From: an uncultured Clostridia bacterium | Lineage (GTDB): Bacteria > Bacillota > Clostridia > Oscillospirales > CAG-272 | Direction: 5' to 3' | Length of the DNA: 64,000 nt | Assembly (NCBI GenBank): GCA_944381075.1 | Contig: CALWJT010000015.1 | Location: 1 to 64,000 of the forward strand | In this document: piece by piece, positions 43,890-53,509 of the stretch | Position numbering within the stretch: position 1 is the stretch's first letter | Layout: every line of letters begins with the position of its first letter | Notes under the pieces: generated by a model | The model's input: the letters and a program-made list of their open reading frames with translations, nothing else | Told to the model about the DNA's origin: nothing | The model's database searches: none | Translations under genes and position numbers: made by a program

Positions 43890-44144
43890 ATGGAGAAAAA
43901 AGAAAAATCGCTTTCCGAGCTCTCCTGCGGTGAGATCGGGATCGTGTCGGACATCACGGCCGACCTCGGGATGCGCCGCCGCTTTATGGATATCGGCTGC
44001 ATCGTCGGCTCCGGCATTCAGAAGCTCGGTGCCGGACCGTTCGGAGATCCGAGCGCCTATCTTATCTGCGGGGCGGTAATTGCAATCAGAAAAAAAGATG
44101 CGGCGTCTATTCGAGTCGTCGCATCTGAATCACAGAATGGATAA
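43890..44144 (+). CDS. feoA: FeoA ferrous iron transport accessory protein
   Basis: An 84-residue SH3-like FeoA protein: LSELSCGEIGIVSDI, RRRFMDIGCIVGSGIQKL, and a final strand with AYLICGAVIAIRKKDAASI. It is needed for FeoB function, probably by contact at the membrane. GGAAAGGAAC precedes the ATG. It ends 13 nt before the FeoB start. Confidence 0.92.
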   Translation: MEKKEKSLSELSCGEIGIVSDITADLGMRRRFMDIGCIVGSGIQKLGAGPFGDPSAYLICGAVIAIRKKDAASIRVVASESQNG

Positions 44145-44157
44145 GGGGAATTTGGCA

Positions 44158-46269
44158 ATGGGGCTTACTGGGAAATCGGTCGGGAAAAATGCCTCACGCG
44201 GTGGTGAAATCGGGAAGAAAAGAGATGCGGAACTTCTTGTTGCTCTTGCCGGCAATCCCAATGTCGGCAAGAGCACCGTTTTTAATATTCTGACAGGACT
44301 TCATCAGCATACGGGGAATTGGACAGGGAAAACGGTCGCGACAGCGGCGGGCTATCATAAAAAGGACGGGAAAACCTATCAAATCGTAGATCTGCCCGGG
44401 ACCTATTCCCTGGCAGCGCATTCCGCGGAGGAAGAAGTCGCACGCGATTTTCTCTGCTTTGGCGGCGCGGACGCCGTTATTGTTGTTTGTGATGCGACAA
44501 GGCTGTGCCGCAATCTCGGCCTTGTTCTTCAAATCTTGGAGATCACGCCGCATGTGCTTGTTTGTGTCAACCTGCTGGACGAAGCAAAGCGCGGGGGCGT
44601 ATCGCTCGATTTAGACGAGCTGGAGCGGCGTCTCGGCGTTCCGGTCGTTGGGACGAGCGCGGGACGCGGAGAGGGCACCGCAAAGCTGATCGAGCGCCTT
44701 GCGGAAATCGGACAGGGAAATCCCCTGCCGGTTCTGTACGCCGAGCCGATCGAACGCGCGGTAAAAGCACTGACGCCCTACATAGAGCCGGCCTGCAAAG
44801 GGAAGTTATCGACGCGGTATACGGCGCTTCGCTTGCTGGAGAACGATTCCGCTTTTTTGAAAAAATGTGATGCGTATCTGTCGGGCTCGCTTCTCACGGA
44901 AGAAAATCTGCGTGCGGCGGAGGCGGCGCGCAAAGCATTGTCCGAGAGCGGAATCACAGAAGAGGTCTTTGTCACGGAAATGGCTTCCTCTCTTATGAGG
45001 GAGGCGGAAAGAACGTCGGCGGCCGTCGTGAAAAATACACGAAAGACAGAAGGCTTTTCCCGTGCGGATCGGATCCTGACAAGCAAGATCTGGGGAATCC
45101 CTGCGATGCTCCTGCTGCTTGCCATGATTTTTTGGCTGACGATCGTCGGGGCGAACTATCCCTCTGACTGGCTTTCTACAGGCTTTCATACGCTGGAGCC
45201 GCATTTGCATGATCTGCTCCTGCGTTTGGGCCTTGGGACATTTTTTGCGGATATGCTGACCTATGGCCTTTACCGGGTAGTCGGATGGATCGTTTCCGTG
45301 ATGCTGCCGCCGATGGCGATCTTTTTCCCGCTTTTTACCTTTTTAGAGGATGTCGGATATCTGCCGCGGGTGGCATTCAATCTCGACGGCATTTTTTCAA
45401 AGTGCAGCGCATGCGGCAAGCAGGCGCTTTCCATGTGCATGGGCCTCGGCTGCAATGCGGCAGGGGTCGTCGGAACACGGATCATCGATTCCAAGAGGGA
45501 GCGGCTGGTCGCGATTCTGACCAATAATTTCATGCCGTGCAACGGACGGTTCCCGGCGATTATCACCGTAGCAACCATTTTCTTTTCCGGCATGACAGGG
45601 ATTTCCTCCCTGATTGTAGCGCTCATCCTCGCTGCGGTTATCGTACTTGGCGTGACGGTGACGCTGCTTACGACGAAGGCGCTTACTTCTACCATCCTGC
45701 GCGGGGAGAGCTCTTCCTTTATTCTGGAGCTGCCGCCTTACCGCCGTCCTCAGCTGGGAAAGATCCTTGTCCGGTCCGTGCTTGACCGGACGGTATTCGT
45801 CCTTGGACGCGCCGTGGCGGTTGCGGCGCCGGCGGGTGTCCTGATCTACCTTTTGTCCAATTTGGAGGTCGGAGGGATTGCCATTACGGGATGGCTCAGC
45901 CGTTTCCTCGATCCGCTCGGATGTCTCATGGGGCTCGACGGCATTATTTTGCTTGCCTTTCTTTTAGGACTTCCCGCAAATGAAATCGTGCTGCCTCTCT
46001 GCGCCATGCTTTATATGTCGAGCGGGACGCTTACGGAGATCGGAAACCTGTCGCTGCTCCGGGACACTCTTGCTGCAAATGGGTGGACATGGATGACAGC
46101 GGTGTCGTTTATCCTGTTTTCTGTGATGCACTGGCCGTGCTCCACGACGCTGATCACCATCAAAAAGGAAACAGGAAGCTGGTTCTATATGATGCTTTCC
46201 TTTTTGCTTCCGACTTTAATTGGAATCGTCTGCTGTGTGCTGTTCCATTCGATTGCCGTCTTGTTTTGA
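44158..46269 (+). CDS. feoB: FeoB ferrous iron transporter
   Basis: Fe(II) transporter of 703 residues with an N-terminal G domain (G1 GNPNVGKST 32-40, G3 DLPGTYSL, G4 VNLLDE), a helical GDI-like region, and a membrane domain with the two Gate repeats (e.g. FPLFTFLEDVGYLPRVAF and CGKQALSMCMGLGCNAAGVV). The Cys-containing gate motifs are intact. The start at 44158 has AAGGGG 9 nt upstream. An ATG at 44137 overlapping the feoA stop is possible but lacks a good site. Operon feoAB; no feoC is seen. Confidence 0.95.
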   Translation: MGLTGKSVGKNASRGGEIGKKRDAELLVALAGNPNVGKSTVFNILTGLHQHTGNWTGKTVATAAGYHKKDGKTYQIVDLPGTYSLAAHSAEEEVARDFLCFGGADAVIVVCDATRLCRNLGLVLQILEITPHVLVCVNLLDEAKRGGVSLDLDELERRLGVPVVGTSAGRGEGTAKLIERLAEIGQGNPLPVLYAEPIERAVKALTPYIEPACKGKLSTRYTALRLLENDSAFLKKCDAYLSGSLLTEENLRAAEAARKALSESGITEEVFVTEMASSLMREAERTSAAVVKNTRKTEGFSRADRILTSKIWGIPAMLLLLAMIFWLTIVGANYPSDWLSTGFHTLEPHLHDLLLRLGLGTFFADMLTYGLYRVVGWIVSVMLPPMAIFFPLFTFLEDVGYLPRVAFNLDGIFSKCSACGKQALSMCMGLGCNAAGVVGTRIIDSKRERLVAILTNNFMPCNGRFPAIITVATIFFSGMTGISSLIVALILAAVIVLGVTVTLLTTKALTSTILRGESSSFILELPPYRRPQLGKILVRSVLDRTVFVLGRAVAVAAPAGVLIYLLSNLEVGGIAITGWLSRFLDPLGCLMGLDGIILLAFLLGLPANEIVLPLCAMLYMSSGTLTEIGNLSLLRDTLAANGWTWMTAVSFILFSVMHWPCSTTLITIKKETGSWFYMMLSFLLPTLIGIVCCVLFHSIAVLF

Positions 46270-46308
46270 AGCGGCCAAGGAGGGTCTTCTTCAAGGAAGC
46301 CTTCTCTT

Positions 46309-46344
46309 AAAAAAACCCTCCCGCTCTGCGGGAGGGTTTTTTTA
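46309..46344. terminator. Bidirectional intrinsic terminator
   Basis: AAAAAAACCCTCCCGC / GCGGGAGGGTTTTTTT with a TCT loop, between feoB and the convergent ABC exporter. Confidence 0.9.
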
Positions 46345-48288
46345 TTCAAGCTCGAATGCGCCTGTGTAAAGCTGGTAGTATTTGCCGCGTTCCGCAATCA
46401 GTTTGTCGTGCGGTCCGCGTTCGATGATGCGTCCGTGCTCCAGTACCATGATGACGTCTGAATTTCGCACGGTGGAGAGTCTGTGCGCGATGACGAACAC
46501 CGTACGGCCTTTCATGAGGGAGTCCATGCCGCGCTGGACGAGCGCCTCTGTGCGGGTATCGATGGAGGAGGTGGCCTCGTCAAGGATCATGACGGGCGGG
46601 TTTGCTACCGCTGCGCGGGCAATGGAAAGCAGCTGCCGCTGTCCCTGCGAAAGGTTGGCGCCGTTGCCTTTCAGCATCGTATTGTAGCCGTCGGGAAGTC
46701 TTGTGATGAAGTCATGTGCGTTGGCAAGCTTTGCCGCCGCGTAGACCTCCTCGTCCGTCGCGTCCAGCTTGCCGTAGCGGATATTTTCCATCACGGTGCC
46801 GGTGAACAGATTCGTGTCCTGAAGAACCATTCCGAGCGAACGGCGCAGGTCCGCTTTCTTGATCTTATTGATATTGATGCCGTCGTAACGGATCTTTCCG
46901 TCTGCGATATCATAAAACCGGTTGATAAGGTTCGTGATGGTCGTTTTTCCGGCTCCCGTCGCACCGACGAACGCAACCTTTTGTCCGGGTTCGGCATAAA
47001 GTGTGATGTCATGCAGGACCGTTTTTTCCGGCACGTAGCCGAAGTCCACGTCAAACATGCGCACATCGCCCTCAAGCGGTGTATAGGTGACGGAGCCGTC
47101 CGCCGAGTGCGGATGCTTCCATGCCCATTTTCCCGTGCGCTCCGGACATTCCGTGATATTGCCGTTTTCATCGTATTTCGCATTGACGAGCTTTACATAG
47201 CCGTTGTCAGCTTCCGGCTCTTCATCCATCAGGGTGAAGATTCTGGAAGCGCCCGCCATAGCCATAGCGATCGAATTGACGTGCTGCGAGGCTTGGTTGA
47301 CGTTCATGGAAAACTGTCTTGTCATATTGATGAACGGCACGACAATGGCGACGCCGAACGCCGCACCCGAGAGGGAAAGGTTCTGTACGTTGCCGCTGAC
47401 GATCAGAGCGCCGCCGACGAATACGACAAGCACATACAAAATGTTGCCGATATTTCCGAGGATCGGCATCAAGATGTTTGCAAATCGATGCGCTTCTCTG
47501 GTATCGCGGAAAAGCTGCTCGTTGATCTTATCGAAGTCGCGCTTACATGCTTCTTCATGGCAGAATACCTTCACGACCTTCTGCCCGTTCATCATTTCTT
47601 CGACGTATCCCTCCGCGCTGGCAAGCGATTTCTGCTGCTTGACAAAGAATCGCGCGCTTCTTCCGCCGATGAATTTGGTGACAAGGATCATGACGGCGGC
47701 GCCGGCAAGAACAATTAGCATCAGCCATATGCTGTAATACATCATGATGCCGAGCAGCACGAGCACGATCAGTCCCGATGAGATCAGGCTTGGGATGCTT
47801 TCCGCAATCAGCTGCCGTAGCGTTTCGGTATCGTTGGTATAATAGCTCATGATGTCGCCGTGCGGATGGGTATCGAAATATTTGATCGGCAGCTTCTGCA
47901 TATTGGAAAACATCGTGTCACGGATGTTTTTCAGCGTTCCCTGCGTCACATAGGTCATGAGCCGCGTATAGGTGAAGTTGCAGATAAGTCCCGTAAGGTA
48001 GATACAGGCAAGCACGATGATGGTCTTTGTCACCTTGGGCATCAGTGCCGCCATTGCGGCGTCCTTGCCGTCTGTGGCATAGATCGCAAGGCTGTCCTCG
48101 ATGTAGGTGATGAAGCGGTTCATAAAGATGGAGCTTACGGAGTTGACGACTGCGCTGACGGCAAGGCAGATAAAGACGATGATAAGATACGCCTTATAAT
48201 ATTTGGTAATGAACTTGAAGATCCGTAAGAGGGTTCCCTTGCGTGCCTTCGGCGGCTTTTGCATTTGCGCTGCGTTTTCACGCTTCAT
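46342..48288 (-). CDS. ABC exporter half-transporter (permease-ATPase fusion), second subunit
   Basis: A 648-residue exporter half: six membrane helices (about 35-320) and a nucleotide-binding domain with Walker A GATGAGKTT, signature NLSQGQRQLLS, Walker B VMILDEATS and switch IAHRLSTVRNSD. A charged insert of about 45 residues (KYDENGNITECPERTGKWAW) lies between the two parts, as in one clade of Clostridial exporters. It probably forms a heterodimer with the partner gene, whose stop codon it overlaps by 11 nt. GGGGGTG precedes the ATG. Substrate unknown; drug or peptide export fits the MarR context. Confidence 0.9.
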   Translation of the reverse strand: MKRENAAQMQKPPKARKGTLLRIFKFITKYYKAYLIIVFICLAVSAVVNSVSSIFMNRFITYIEDSLAIYATDGKDAAMAALMPKVTKTIIVLACIYLTGLICNFTYTRLMTYVTQGTLKNIRDTMFSNMQKLPIKYFDTHPHGDIMSYYTNDTETLRQLIAESIPSLISSGLIVLVLLGIMMYYSIWLMLIVLAGAAVMILVTKFIGGRSARFFVKQQKSLASAEGYVEEMMNGQKVVKVFCHEEACKRDFDKINEQLFRDTREAHRFANILMPILGNIGNILYVLVVFVGGALIVSGNVQNLSLSGAAFGVAIVVPFINMTRQFSMNVNQASQHVNSIAMAMAGASRIFTLMDEEPEADNGYVKLVNAKYDENGNITECPERTGKWAWKHPHSADGSVTYTPLEGDVRMFDVDFGYVPEKTVLHDITLYAEPGQKVAFVGATGAGKTTITNLINRFYDIADGKIRYDGININKIKKADLRRSLGMVLQDTNLFTGTVMENIRYGKLDATDEEVYAAAKLANAHDFITRLPDGYNTMLKGNGANLSQGQRQLLSIARAAVANPPVMILDEATSSIDTRTEALVQRGMDSLMKGRTVFVIAHRLSTVRNSDVIMVLEHGRIIERGPHDKLIAERGKYYQLYTGAFELE

Positions 48289-50041
48289 CTGCGTCACCCC
48301 CTGTTCTGTTCTGGGATTCATAAACTTCTCTATAGATTTCATTGGAAGCAAGCAGCTGCGCATGGGTTCCGATGGCGTTGATGCGGCCGCCCTCCATTAC
48401 GATAATACGGTCGGCATCCTCCACGGAGGAGATCCTTTGTGCGATGATCAGCTTCGTTGTGCCCGGGATCTCTTCGCGGAACGCACGGCGGATCATCGCG
48501 TCGGTTTTGGTATCCACGGCCGACGTGGAGTCGTCGAGGATCAGAATCTTCGGCTTTTTCAGCAGGGCGCGCGCGATACAGAGTCTCTGCTTTTGTCCGC
48601 CGGATACGTTGGTGCCGCCGCGCTCTATGTAGGTGTCATAGCCGTCGGGAAGTCCCTCGATGAATTCGTCTGCGCAGGCAAGCTTGCAGATGCGGACAAG
48701 CTCCTCATCGGTGGCATTCGGATCGCCCCAGCGCAGGTTTTCCTTGATGGTGCCGGAGAAAAGGACATTTTTCTGAAGGACCATGGATACCTCGTTGCGC
48801 AGCGTTTCGATGTCATAGTCGCGCACGTCGATGCCGCCGACCTTCACGGTCCCCTCGGTCGCGTCATAAAGACGGGGGATCAGCTGGACCAGCGAGGTTT
48901 TGGAGCTTCCCGTGCCGCCGATGATGCCGATGGTCTCTCCCGCCCGAATGTGGAGCGTGATGTCCGAAAGCGCATTTTTCTCCGCGGCCGCCGAATATTT
49001 GAAGCTGACATCATCAAAATCGATGCTGCCGTCCGGGACCTGATAGACCGGGGACGACGGATCGGTGAGCGTGCTTTTTTCATTCAATACTTCCGTGATT
49101 CTCTCTGCGGATTCCACCGACATCGTGACCATTGTGAAGATCATGGAAAGCATCATCATGCTGGAGAGCATCTGCACGCCGTATACGATCAGCATGGAAT
49201 AGTTGCCGTTGCCGAGCGCGAGCGCTTCGCCGCCGGTCGAAACGATGAGCTGCGTTGCGAACAGACTGACAAGGAGCATGCCGGAGTTGAACGCGATCTG
49301 CATGAGCGGATTGTTGAGCGCGAGGATCTTCTCCGCGCTGCGGAAGCCGCGCATGACCTCGTCGGACGCCTTTTTGAATTTTTGCGTTTCAAAATCTTCT
49401 CTGACAAAGGATTTGACGACGCGGATACCCTCGACGTTCTCCTGCACGGATTCGTTGAGGTCGTCGTATTTGCGAAAGACGCGCCGGAAGATTGGGAGCA
49501 CCTTATGTACGATGGTGAAAAGCCCGAACGCGAGCAGCGGAACGATCCCCACATAAATAAACGCCAGGCTCCCGCTCATGACGAACGCCATGGTAAGCGA
49601 GAAGATCAGCATCAGCGGCGCGCGCACGGCGATACGGATAATCATCATGAACGCCTGCTGGACGTTGGTGAAGTCCGTGGTCAGCCTTGTGACAAGGCTC
49701 GGCGTCGAGAACTTGTCGATGTTGGCAAATGAAAAGTCCTGCACCTTATAATAAAGATCACGGCGCAGATTCCTTGCAAATCCCGCGGTCGCGGTGGCGC
49801 AGAAATGACCCGAAAGCGCCCCGCAGATGAGCGATCCGAAGGCGAGAGCGATCAAAATAAAACCGAATTTGAAAATGGTATCCATATCCTGATCTCTTTC
49901 GATGGTGTTGACAAGCTGTGCCGTGATGAAAGGAATGATACACTCGATGATGACTTCGAGCGTTATGAATACCGGCGTCAAGACGGTTTGTCTCGTATAT
50001 CCCTTGACGCACTTTGCAAGCCTTTTTAGCATGGTTATCAT
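48278..50041 (-). CDS. ABC exporter half-transporter (permease-ATPase fusion), first subunit
   Basis: About 587 residues with six membrane helices and a nucleotide-binding domain: Walker A GGTGSSKTS, signature NVSGGQKQRLC, Walker B ILILDDSTSAVD. The Walker B glutamate is replaced by Asp (DDS), the usual sign of the degenerate-site subunit in heterodimeric exporters. The start is uncertain (GTG 50053, ATG 50041 or ATG 50032). It lies 60 nt after the MarR regulator gene and before its partner, forming a three-gene operon. Confidence 0.9.
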   Translation of the reverse strand: MITMLKRLAKCVKGYTRQTVLTPVFITLEVIIECIIPFITAQLVNTIERDQDMDTIFKFGFILIALAFGSLICGALSGHFCATATAGFARNLRRDLYYKVQDFSFANIDKFSTPSLVTRLTTDFTNVQQAFMMIIRIAVRAPLMLIFSLTMAFVMSGSLAFIYVGIVPLLAFGLFTIVHKVLPIFRRVFRKYDDLNESVQENVEGIRVVKSFVREDFETQKFKKASDEVMRGFRSAEKILALNNPLMQIAFNSGMLLVSLFATQLIVSTGGEALALGNGNYSMLIVYGVQMLSSMMMLSMIFTMVTMSVESAERITEVLNEKSTLTDPSSPVYQVPDGSIDFDDVSFKYSAAAEKNALSDITLHIRAGETIGIIGGTGSSKTSLVQLIPRLYDATEGTVKVGGIDVRDYDIETLRNEVSMVLQKNVLFSGTIKENLRWGDPNATDEELVRICKLACADEFIEGLPDGYDTYIERGGTNVSGGQKQRLCIARALLKKPKILILDDSTSAVDTKTDAMIRRAFREEIPGTTKLIIAQRISSVEDADRIIVMEGGRINAIGTHAQLLASNEIYREVYESQNRTGGDADEA

Positions 50042-50103
50042 GGCGTCCTGCACTTTGCAAGACGGTCCTTTCTCCCTCCCCTTAAAATTAAAAAAACTGC
50101 CTA

Positions 50104-50562
50104 TCAGCTGCTTTGGCCCTTGCTGTCGGCTTCTAAATTCCGGCGCATTCGGACGAGAATCGAGTGCATTTTTTCAATGTCCGAATCGGAAAGACCCGCA
50201 ACAAGCTTTGCCTCCGCCTCCTCGACGGCTCCTTCCATGATGGAATGGATCTCCCAGCCCTTTTCCGTGAGCGTCAGCTTTTTCAGTCTCGCATCGTGCG
50301 CGACCGGCGTCCGAATCAGAAACCCCTTTTGCTCCATACGCAGAATGATGTTGGACATGGTGGAACGGCGAACGGAAAATTTTTTCTCAAGGTCCCGCTG
50401 AAAAATGTCACACCCTGCATGCTCCGCGAGATAAGAAATGATAAAACCGTTGGTCCCCGTCGCGTTTGCAACGTATTTGCCGCTTCTGGAACTCCCGATC
50501 TCTCGTTTCAGCAGATTGGAGACGGTTTTGATCTCAAAACCGAGTCTGCGTTCATTTTCCAT
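50104..50562 (-). CDS. MarR-family transcriptional regulator
   Basis: A 152-residue winged-helix regulator. The DNA-binding part reads RDLEKKFSVRRSTMSNIILR, followed by the wing MEQKGFLIRTPVAHDARLKK and the family LTLTEKGWEI. The N-terminal helix (RRLGFEIKTVSNLLKREI) and C-terminal helices would form the dimer. It probably represses its own operon, which includes the exporter pair, through the palindrome at 50607-50622. The ATG at 50562 has AAAGGA 9-10 nt upstream; an in-frame start at 50616 would lie inside the operator. Confidence 0.9.
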   Translation of the reverse strand: MENERRLGFEIKTVSNLLKREIGSSRSGKYVANATGTNGFIISYLAEHAGCDIFQRDLEKKFSVRRSTMSNIILRMEQKGFLIRTPVAHDARLKKLTLTEKGWEIHSIMEGAVEEAEAKLVAGLSDSDIEKMHSILVRMRRNLEADSKGQSS

Positions 50563-50606
50563 TCTAAGAGCTTCCTTTCCGCCTTTTTCAAACATACCGT
50601 GCGAAT

Positions 50607-50650
50607 TGTTAGGCATCTAACATTATATCGTTTTTTGAGGGAAAAGTCAA
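50607..50650 (-). promoter_or_regulatory. Promoter and MarR-type operator of the marR-ABC-ABC operon
   Basis: Minus strand TTGACT (50645-50650), 17-bp spacer, TATAAT (50622-50627). The perfect palindrome TGTTAG-ATGC-CTAACA (50607-50622) begins at the last base of the -10 and covers the start site, the standard place for a MarR repressor. Confidence 0.7.
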
Positions 50651-50777
50651 CAAGAAAAGAGAAAACGCTTTTCACAAAAATTTGCTGAACACCCTGATTT
50701 ATTTTCGTGGAAATGTCTGATAAGCGCAGAAAAGGAATGAATTTGGCCGCGTTTCTGCAAAAATTCAAAATTTCCTG

Positions 50778-50806
50778 TTGCAAGAAAAGCTTTTATGTAG
50801 TATAAT
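50778..50806 (+). promoter_or_regulatory. Sigma-A promoter of argS
   Basis: TTGCAA, 17-bp spacer, TATAAT, about 80 nt before the ATG. No T-box sequence is seen in this leader. Confidence 0.65.
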
Positions 50807-50895
50807 AAACTGAATTATTATTTTGGGGCCGGTATTTTTTCGATGCGGAGCCCGGATGCCGCCCCATGCCCAGGAAGAAGAGGAGTGTCAGTCAC

Positions 50896-52635
50896 ATGGA
50901 CAAGCTGAAAAAGAGAATTGCCGACGCTGTATGCTCGCATATTGCCGGCATGGAAGGAGTCCCCGCCGTGCCGGCTCCCGCCGAAATAGAAGCCGCGCTG
51001 GAGGTCCCTCCCGACCCGGCGCTGGGAGATCTTGCTTTTCCGTGCTTCCGGCTCAGCCGCACCCTGCGAATGGCGCCGCCGGCGATCGCCGCGAAGCTGT
51101 ATGAAAAGCTGGGCAAAGCGCCGCCGCAGGGCGTTTCCGAGGTATCCTGCAGCGGCGGATATCTGAACTTCCGGATCTCCGACGCCTATTTGTCCGGCGG
51201 GATTTTAGGGGAAATTGCGGAGCGGGGCAGGGATTACGGCGCGCACGATTTCGGCCGCGGAAAGACCGTCGTGCTCGACTATTCCTCGCCGAACGTGGCA
51301 AAGCCGTTCCATATCGGGCATCTCGGCACGACCGTTATCGGGCATTCCCTGAAGCTGCTGCATGAATATGCCGGCTATCACTGTATCGGCATCAATCACC
51401 TTGGAGACTGGGGGACCCAGTTCGGCAAGCTGATTGCCGCCTACCGCAGATGGGGAGACAGAGAGCGCATCGAAAAGGGCGGCGTCGACGAGCTCGTCGC
51501 GCTTTACGTTCGCGTCAACAACGAAATCAAGGCCGAGGAAGAAGCGGGGAAAACGGAGCTTGCCGACGCGTCCCGCGCGGAATTTGCAAAGCTGGAGCAC
51601 GGCGACGCGGAAAATCTCGCGCTTTGGGAGTGGTTCAAGAAAATCAGCCTTGCGGAATATGAGAAAACCTACAAGCAGCTCGGCATCACCTTTGACAGCT
51701 ACAACGGAGAGGCGTTTTACACGGACAAAATGCCGGAGCAGGTGGAAATCCTGCGGGAAAAAGGGCTTTTGAAGCTGGACAACGGCGCGTCGATCGTGGA
51801 CCTTTCGGCGTATAATATGCCGCCGTGCCTGATTCTCAAATCGGACGGCTCGACGCTCTATCCGACGCGGGACATCGCCGCGGCGGTCTACCGCAAGCGC
51901 ACCTATCATTTTGACAAGTGCATCTATGTCACCTCGGCGGGTCAGTCCCTGCATTTTGCACAGTGGTTCAAGGTCGTGGAGCTGATGGGCTACGACTGGT
52001 ACGACGAGCTGTATCACGTTCCCTACGGGACGGTCAGCATCGGCGGGGAAAAGCTTGCGACGCGCACGGGAAACGTTATCCTTCTGCGGGACCTGTTCGC
52101 CGCCGCCGTCGAAAAGTGCCGCAGCATCATCGAGGAGAAGAATCCGTCGCTGAAGGAGAAGGACGAAACGGCGGAGGCGGTCGGCGTCGGCGCCGTCATC
52201 TTCTACTATCTGTTCGGCAACCGGATGCGGGATATCAACTTCGTGATGGACGACGCGCTCGATTTTAACGGCAACACCGGTCCCTATGCGCAGTATACCT
52301 ACGCGAGAACGAGCAGCATCCTCGAGAAGGCGGGACCCTTTGAGCCCCGCGCGGAGAAAGGGGCTCTGGAAGAGCCGGAACGGGATCTGATCAAGACGCT
52401 TTCTCTTTTTCCGGAGAAAACGGCAGCGGCGTTGGAGGAAATGGAGCCGTCCGTTGTGACGCGGTATATCATCGAGGTCTGCAACGCCTTCAACCGCTTC
52501 TATCAGGCCTGCCGGATCGCCTCCTGTCCCGACGGGGACGTGCGCGCGTTCCGCCTGACGCTGACGCGCGCCACGCACGACATCCTCGGCCGCGCGCTGG
52601 AGCTTATCTGCATGAAGCATCCCGATCAAATTTGA
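50896..52635 (+). CDS. argS: Arginyl-tRNA synthetase
   Basis: Class I synthetase of 579 residues. The N-terminal Add1 domain has LGDLAFPCFRLSR. The catalytic domain has YSSPNVAKPFHIGHLGTTVI (HIGH at 139-142), and LATRTGNVI stands where KMSKS would be, as usual for ArgRS. The C-terminal anticodon domain includes VTRYIIEVCNAFNRFYQAC. AGGAG lies 10 nt before the ATG at 50896, so the upstream ATG at 50866 is rejected. It is followed 27 nt later by yebC, probably in one operon. Confidence 0.95.
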   Translation: MDKLKKRIADAVCSHIAGMEGVPAVPAPAEIEAALEVPPDPALGDLAFPCFRLSRTLRMAPPAIAAKLYEKLGKAPPQGVSEVSCSGGYLNFRISDAYLSGGILGEIAERGRDYGAHDFGRGKTVVLDYSSPNVAKPFHIGHLGTTVIGHSLKLLHEYAGYHCIGINHLGDWGTQFGKLIAAYRRWGDRERIEKGGVDELVALYVRVNNEIKAEEEAGKTELADASRAEFAKLEHGDAENLALWEWFKKISLAEYEKTYKQLGITFDSYNGEAFYTDKMPEQVEILREKGLLKLDNGASIVDLSAYNMPPCLILKSDGSTLYPTRDIAAAVYRKRTYHFDKCIYVTSAGQSLHFAQWFKVVELMGYDWYDELYHVPYGTVSIGGEKLATRTGNVILLRDLFAAAVEKCRSIIEEKNPSLKEKDETAEAVGVGAVIFYYLFGNRMRDINFVMDDALDFNGNTGPYAQYTYARTSSILEKAGPFEPRAEKGALEEPERDLIKTLSLFPEKTAAALEEMEPSVVTRYIIEVCNAFNRFYQACRIASCPDGDVRAFRLTLTRATHDILGRALELICMKHPDQI

Positions 52636-52662
52636 AATCTTTGGAAAAGGAGTTTTTTCTGT

Positions 52663-53403
52663 ATGTCTGGACATAGCAAGTGGAAAAATATCATGCATAA
52701 AAAAGAGAAGACCGACGCCCAGCGCGCCAAGGTTTTCACCAAAATCGGAAAGGAGATCGCCATCGCCGTCAAGGAGGGCGGTCCGGATCCGAATTCCAAC
52801 GGCAAGCTGCGGGATCTCATTCAAAAGGCGAAATCCAACAACGTGCCGAACGACAATATCGAGCGGATCATTAAAAAGGCGTCCGGTTCGGATGCCGTAG
52901 CGTATGAGGAGATTACCTATGAGGGCTACGGGCCATCCGGCGTCGCGGTTATCGTCGAGGCAGCGACGGACAACCGAAACCGCACGGCGGGCGACGTGCG
53001 CCACTATTTCGATAAGTTCGGAGGGAACCTCGGTCAGGTCGGCTGCGTCGGCTTCCTGTTCTCCACCAAGGGCGTCATCGCGATATCCGCGCTCGACGAA
53101 TGGGGCGACCGCGTGGTGGACGGCGACAAGCTCATGGAGGAAGCGCTGGAGGCGGGCGCGTCCGATTTTGCGGAAGAGGACGACGTATATGAGATCTACT
53201 GCGAGCCGGACGATCTGTCCGCTGTCGCAGAAGCGCTTTCCGCCAAAGGCTATGCGTTCCTTTCCTCGGAGATTGAAAAGGTCCCCTCTACGTATGTTAC
53301 GCTTACGGATGAAAACGACATCAAGCATATGAATCTTCTGCTTGAAAATCTTGAGGAGAACGAGGATATCGTGAACGTCTGGCATAACTGGGACGAGGCG
53401 TGA
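52663..53403 (+). CDS. yebC: YebC/PmpR family regulator/translation factor
   Basis: A 246-residue YebC family protein: opening MSGHSKWKNIMHKKEKTD, then the family's SNNVPNDNIERIIKKASG and GPSGVAVIVEAATDNRNRTA. YebC proteins have been described as DNA-binding regulators and more recently as factors that help ribosomes with difficult sequences. AAGGAG precedes the ATG. Confidence 0.94.
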   Translation: MSGHSKWKNIMHKKEKTDAQRAKVFTKIGKEIAIAVKEGGPDPNSNGKLRDLIQKAKSNNVPNDNIERIIKKASGSDAVAYEEITYEGYGPSGVAVIVEAATDNRNRTAGDVRHYFDKFGGNLGQVGCVGFLFSTKGVIAISALDEWGDRVVDGDKLMEEALEAGASDFAEEDDVYEIYCEPDDLSAVAEALSAKGYAFLSSEIEKVPSTYVTLTDENDIKHMNLLLENLEENEDIVNVWHNWDEA

Positions 53404-53509
53404 GTATCCGTCATATACTGTAATGTGCGCACCGGATGACCCGTGCGCGGCGGATTTTCCGCCATGAATTGTTTCGCCGTCCTCTCGGACGGTATGGAGG
53501 AGTGTAAAA

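Noticed and set aside
46483..49732. Two long plus-strand frames opposite the ABC exporter genes
   Set aside because: Shadows of genes with intact Walker and signature motifs.
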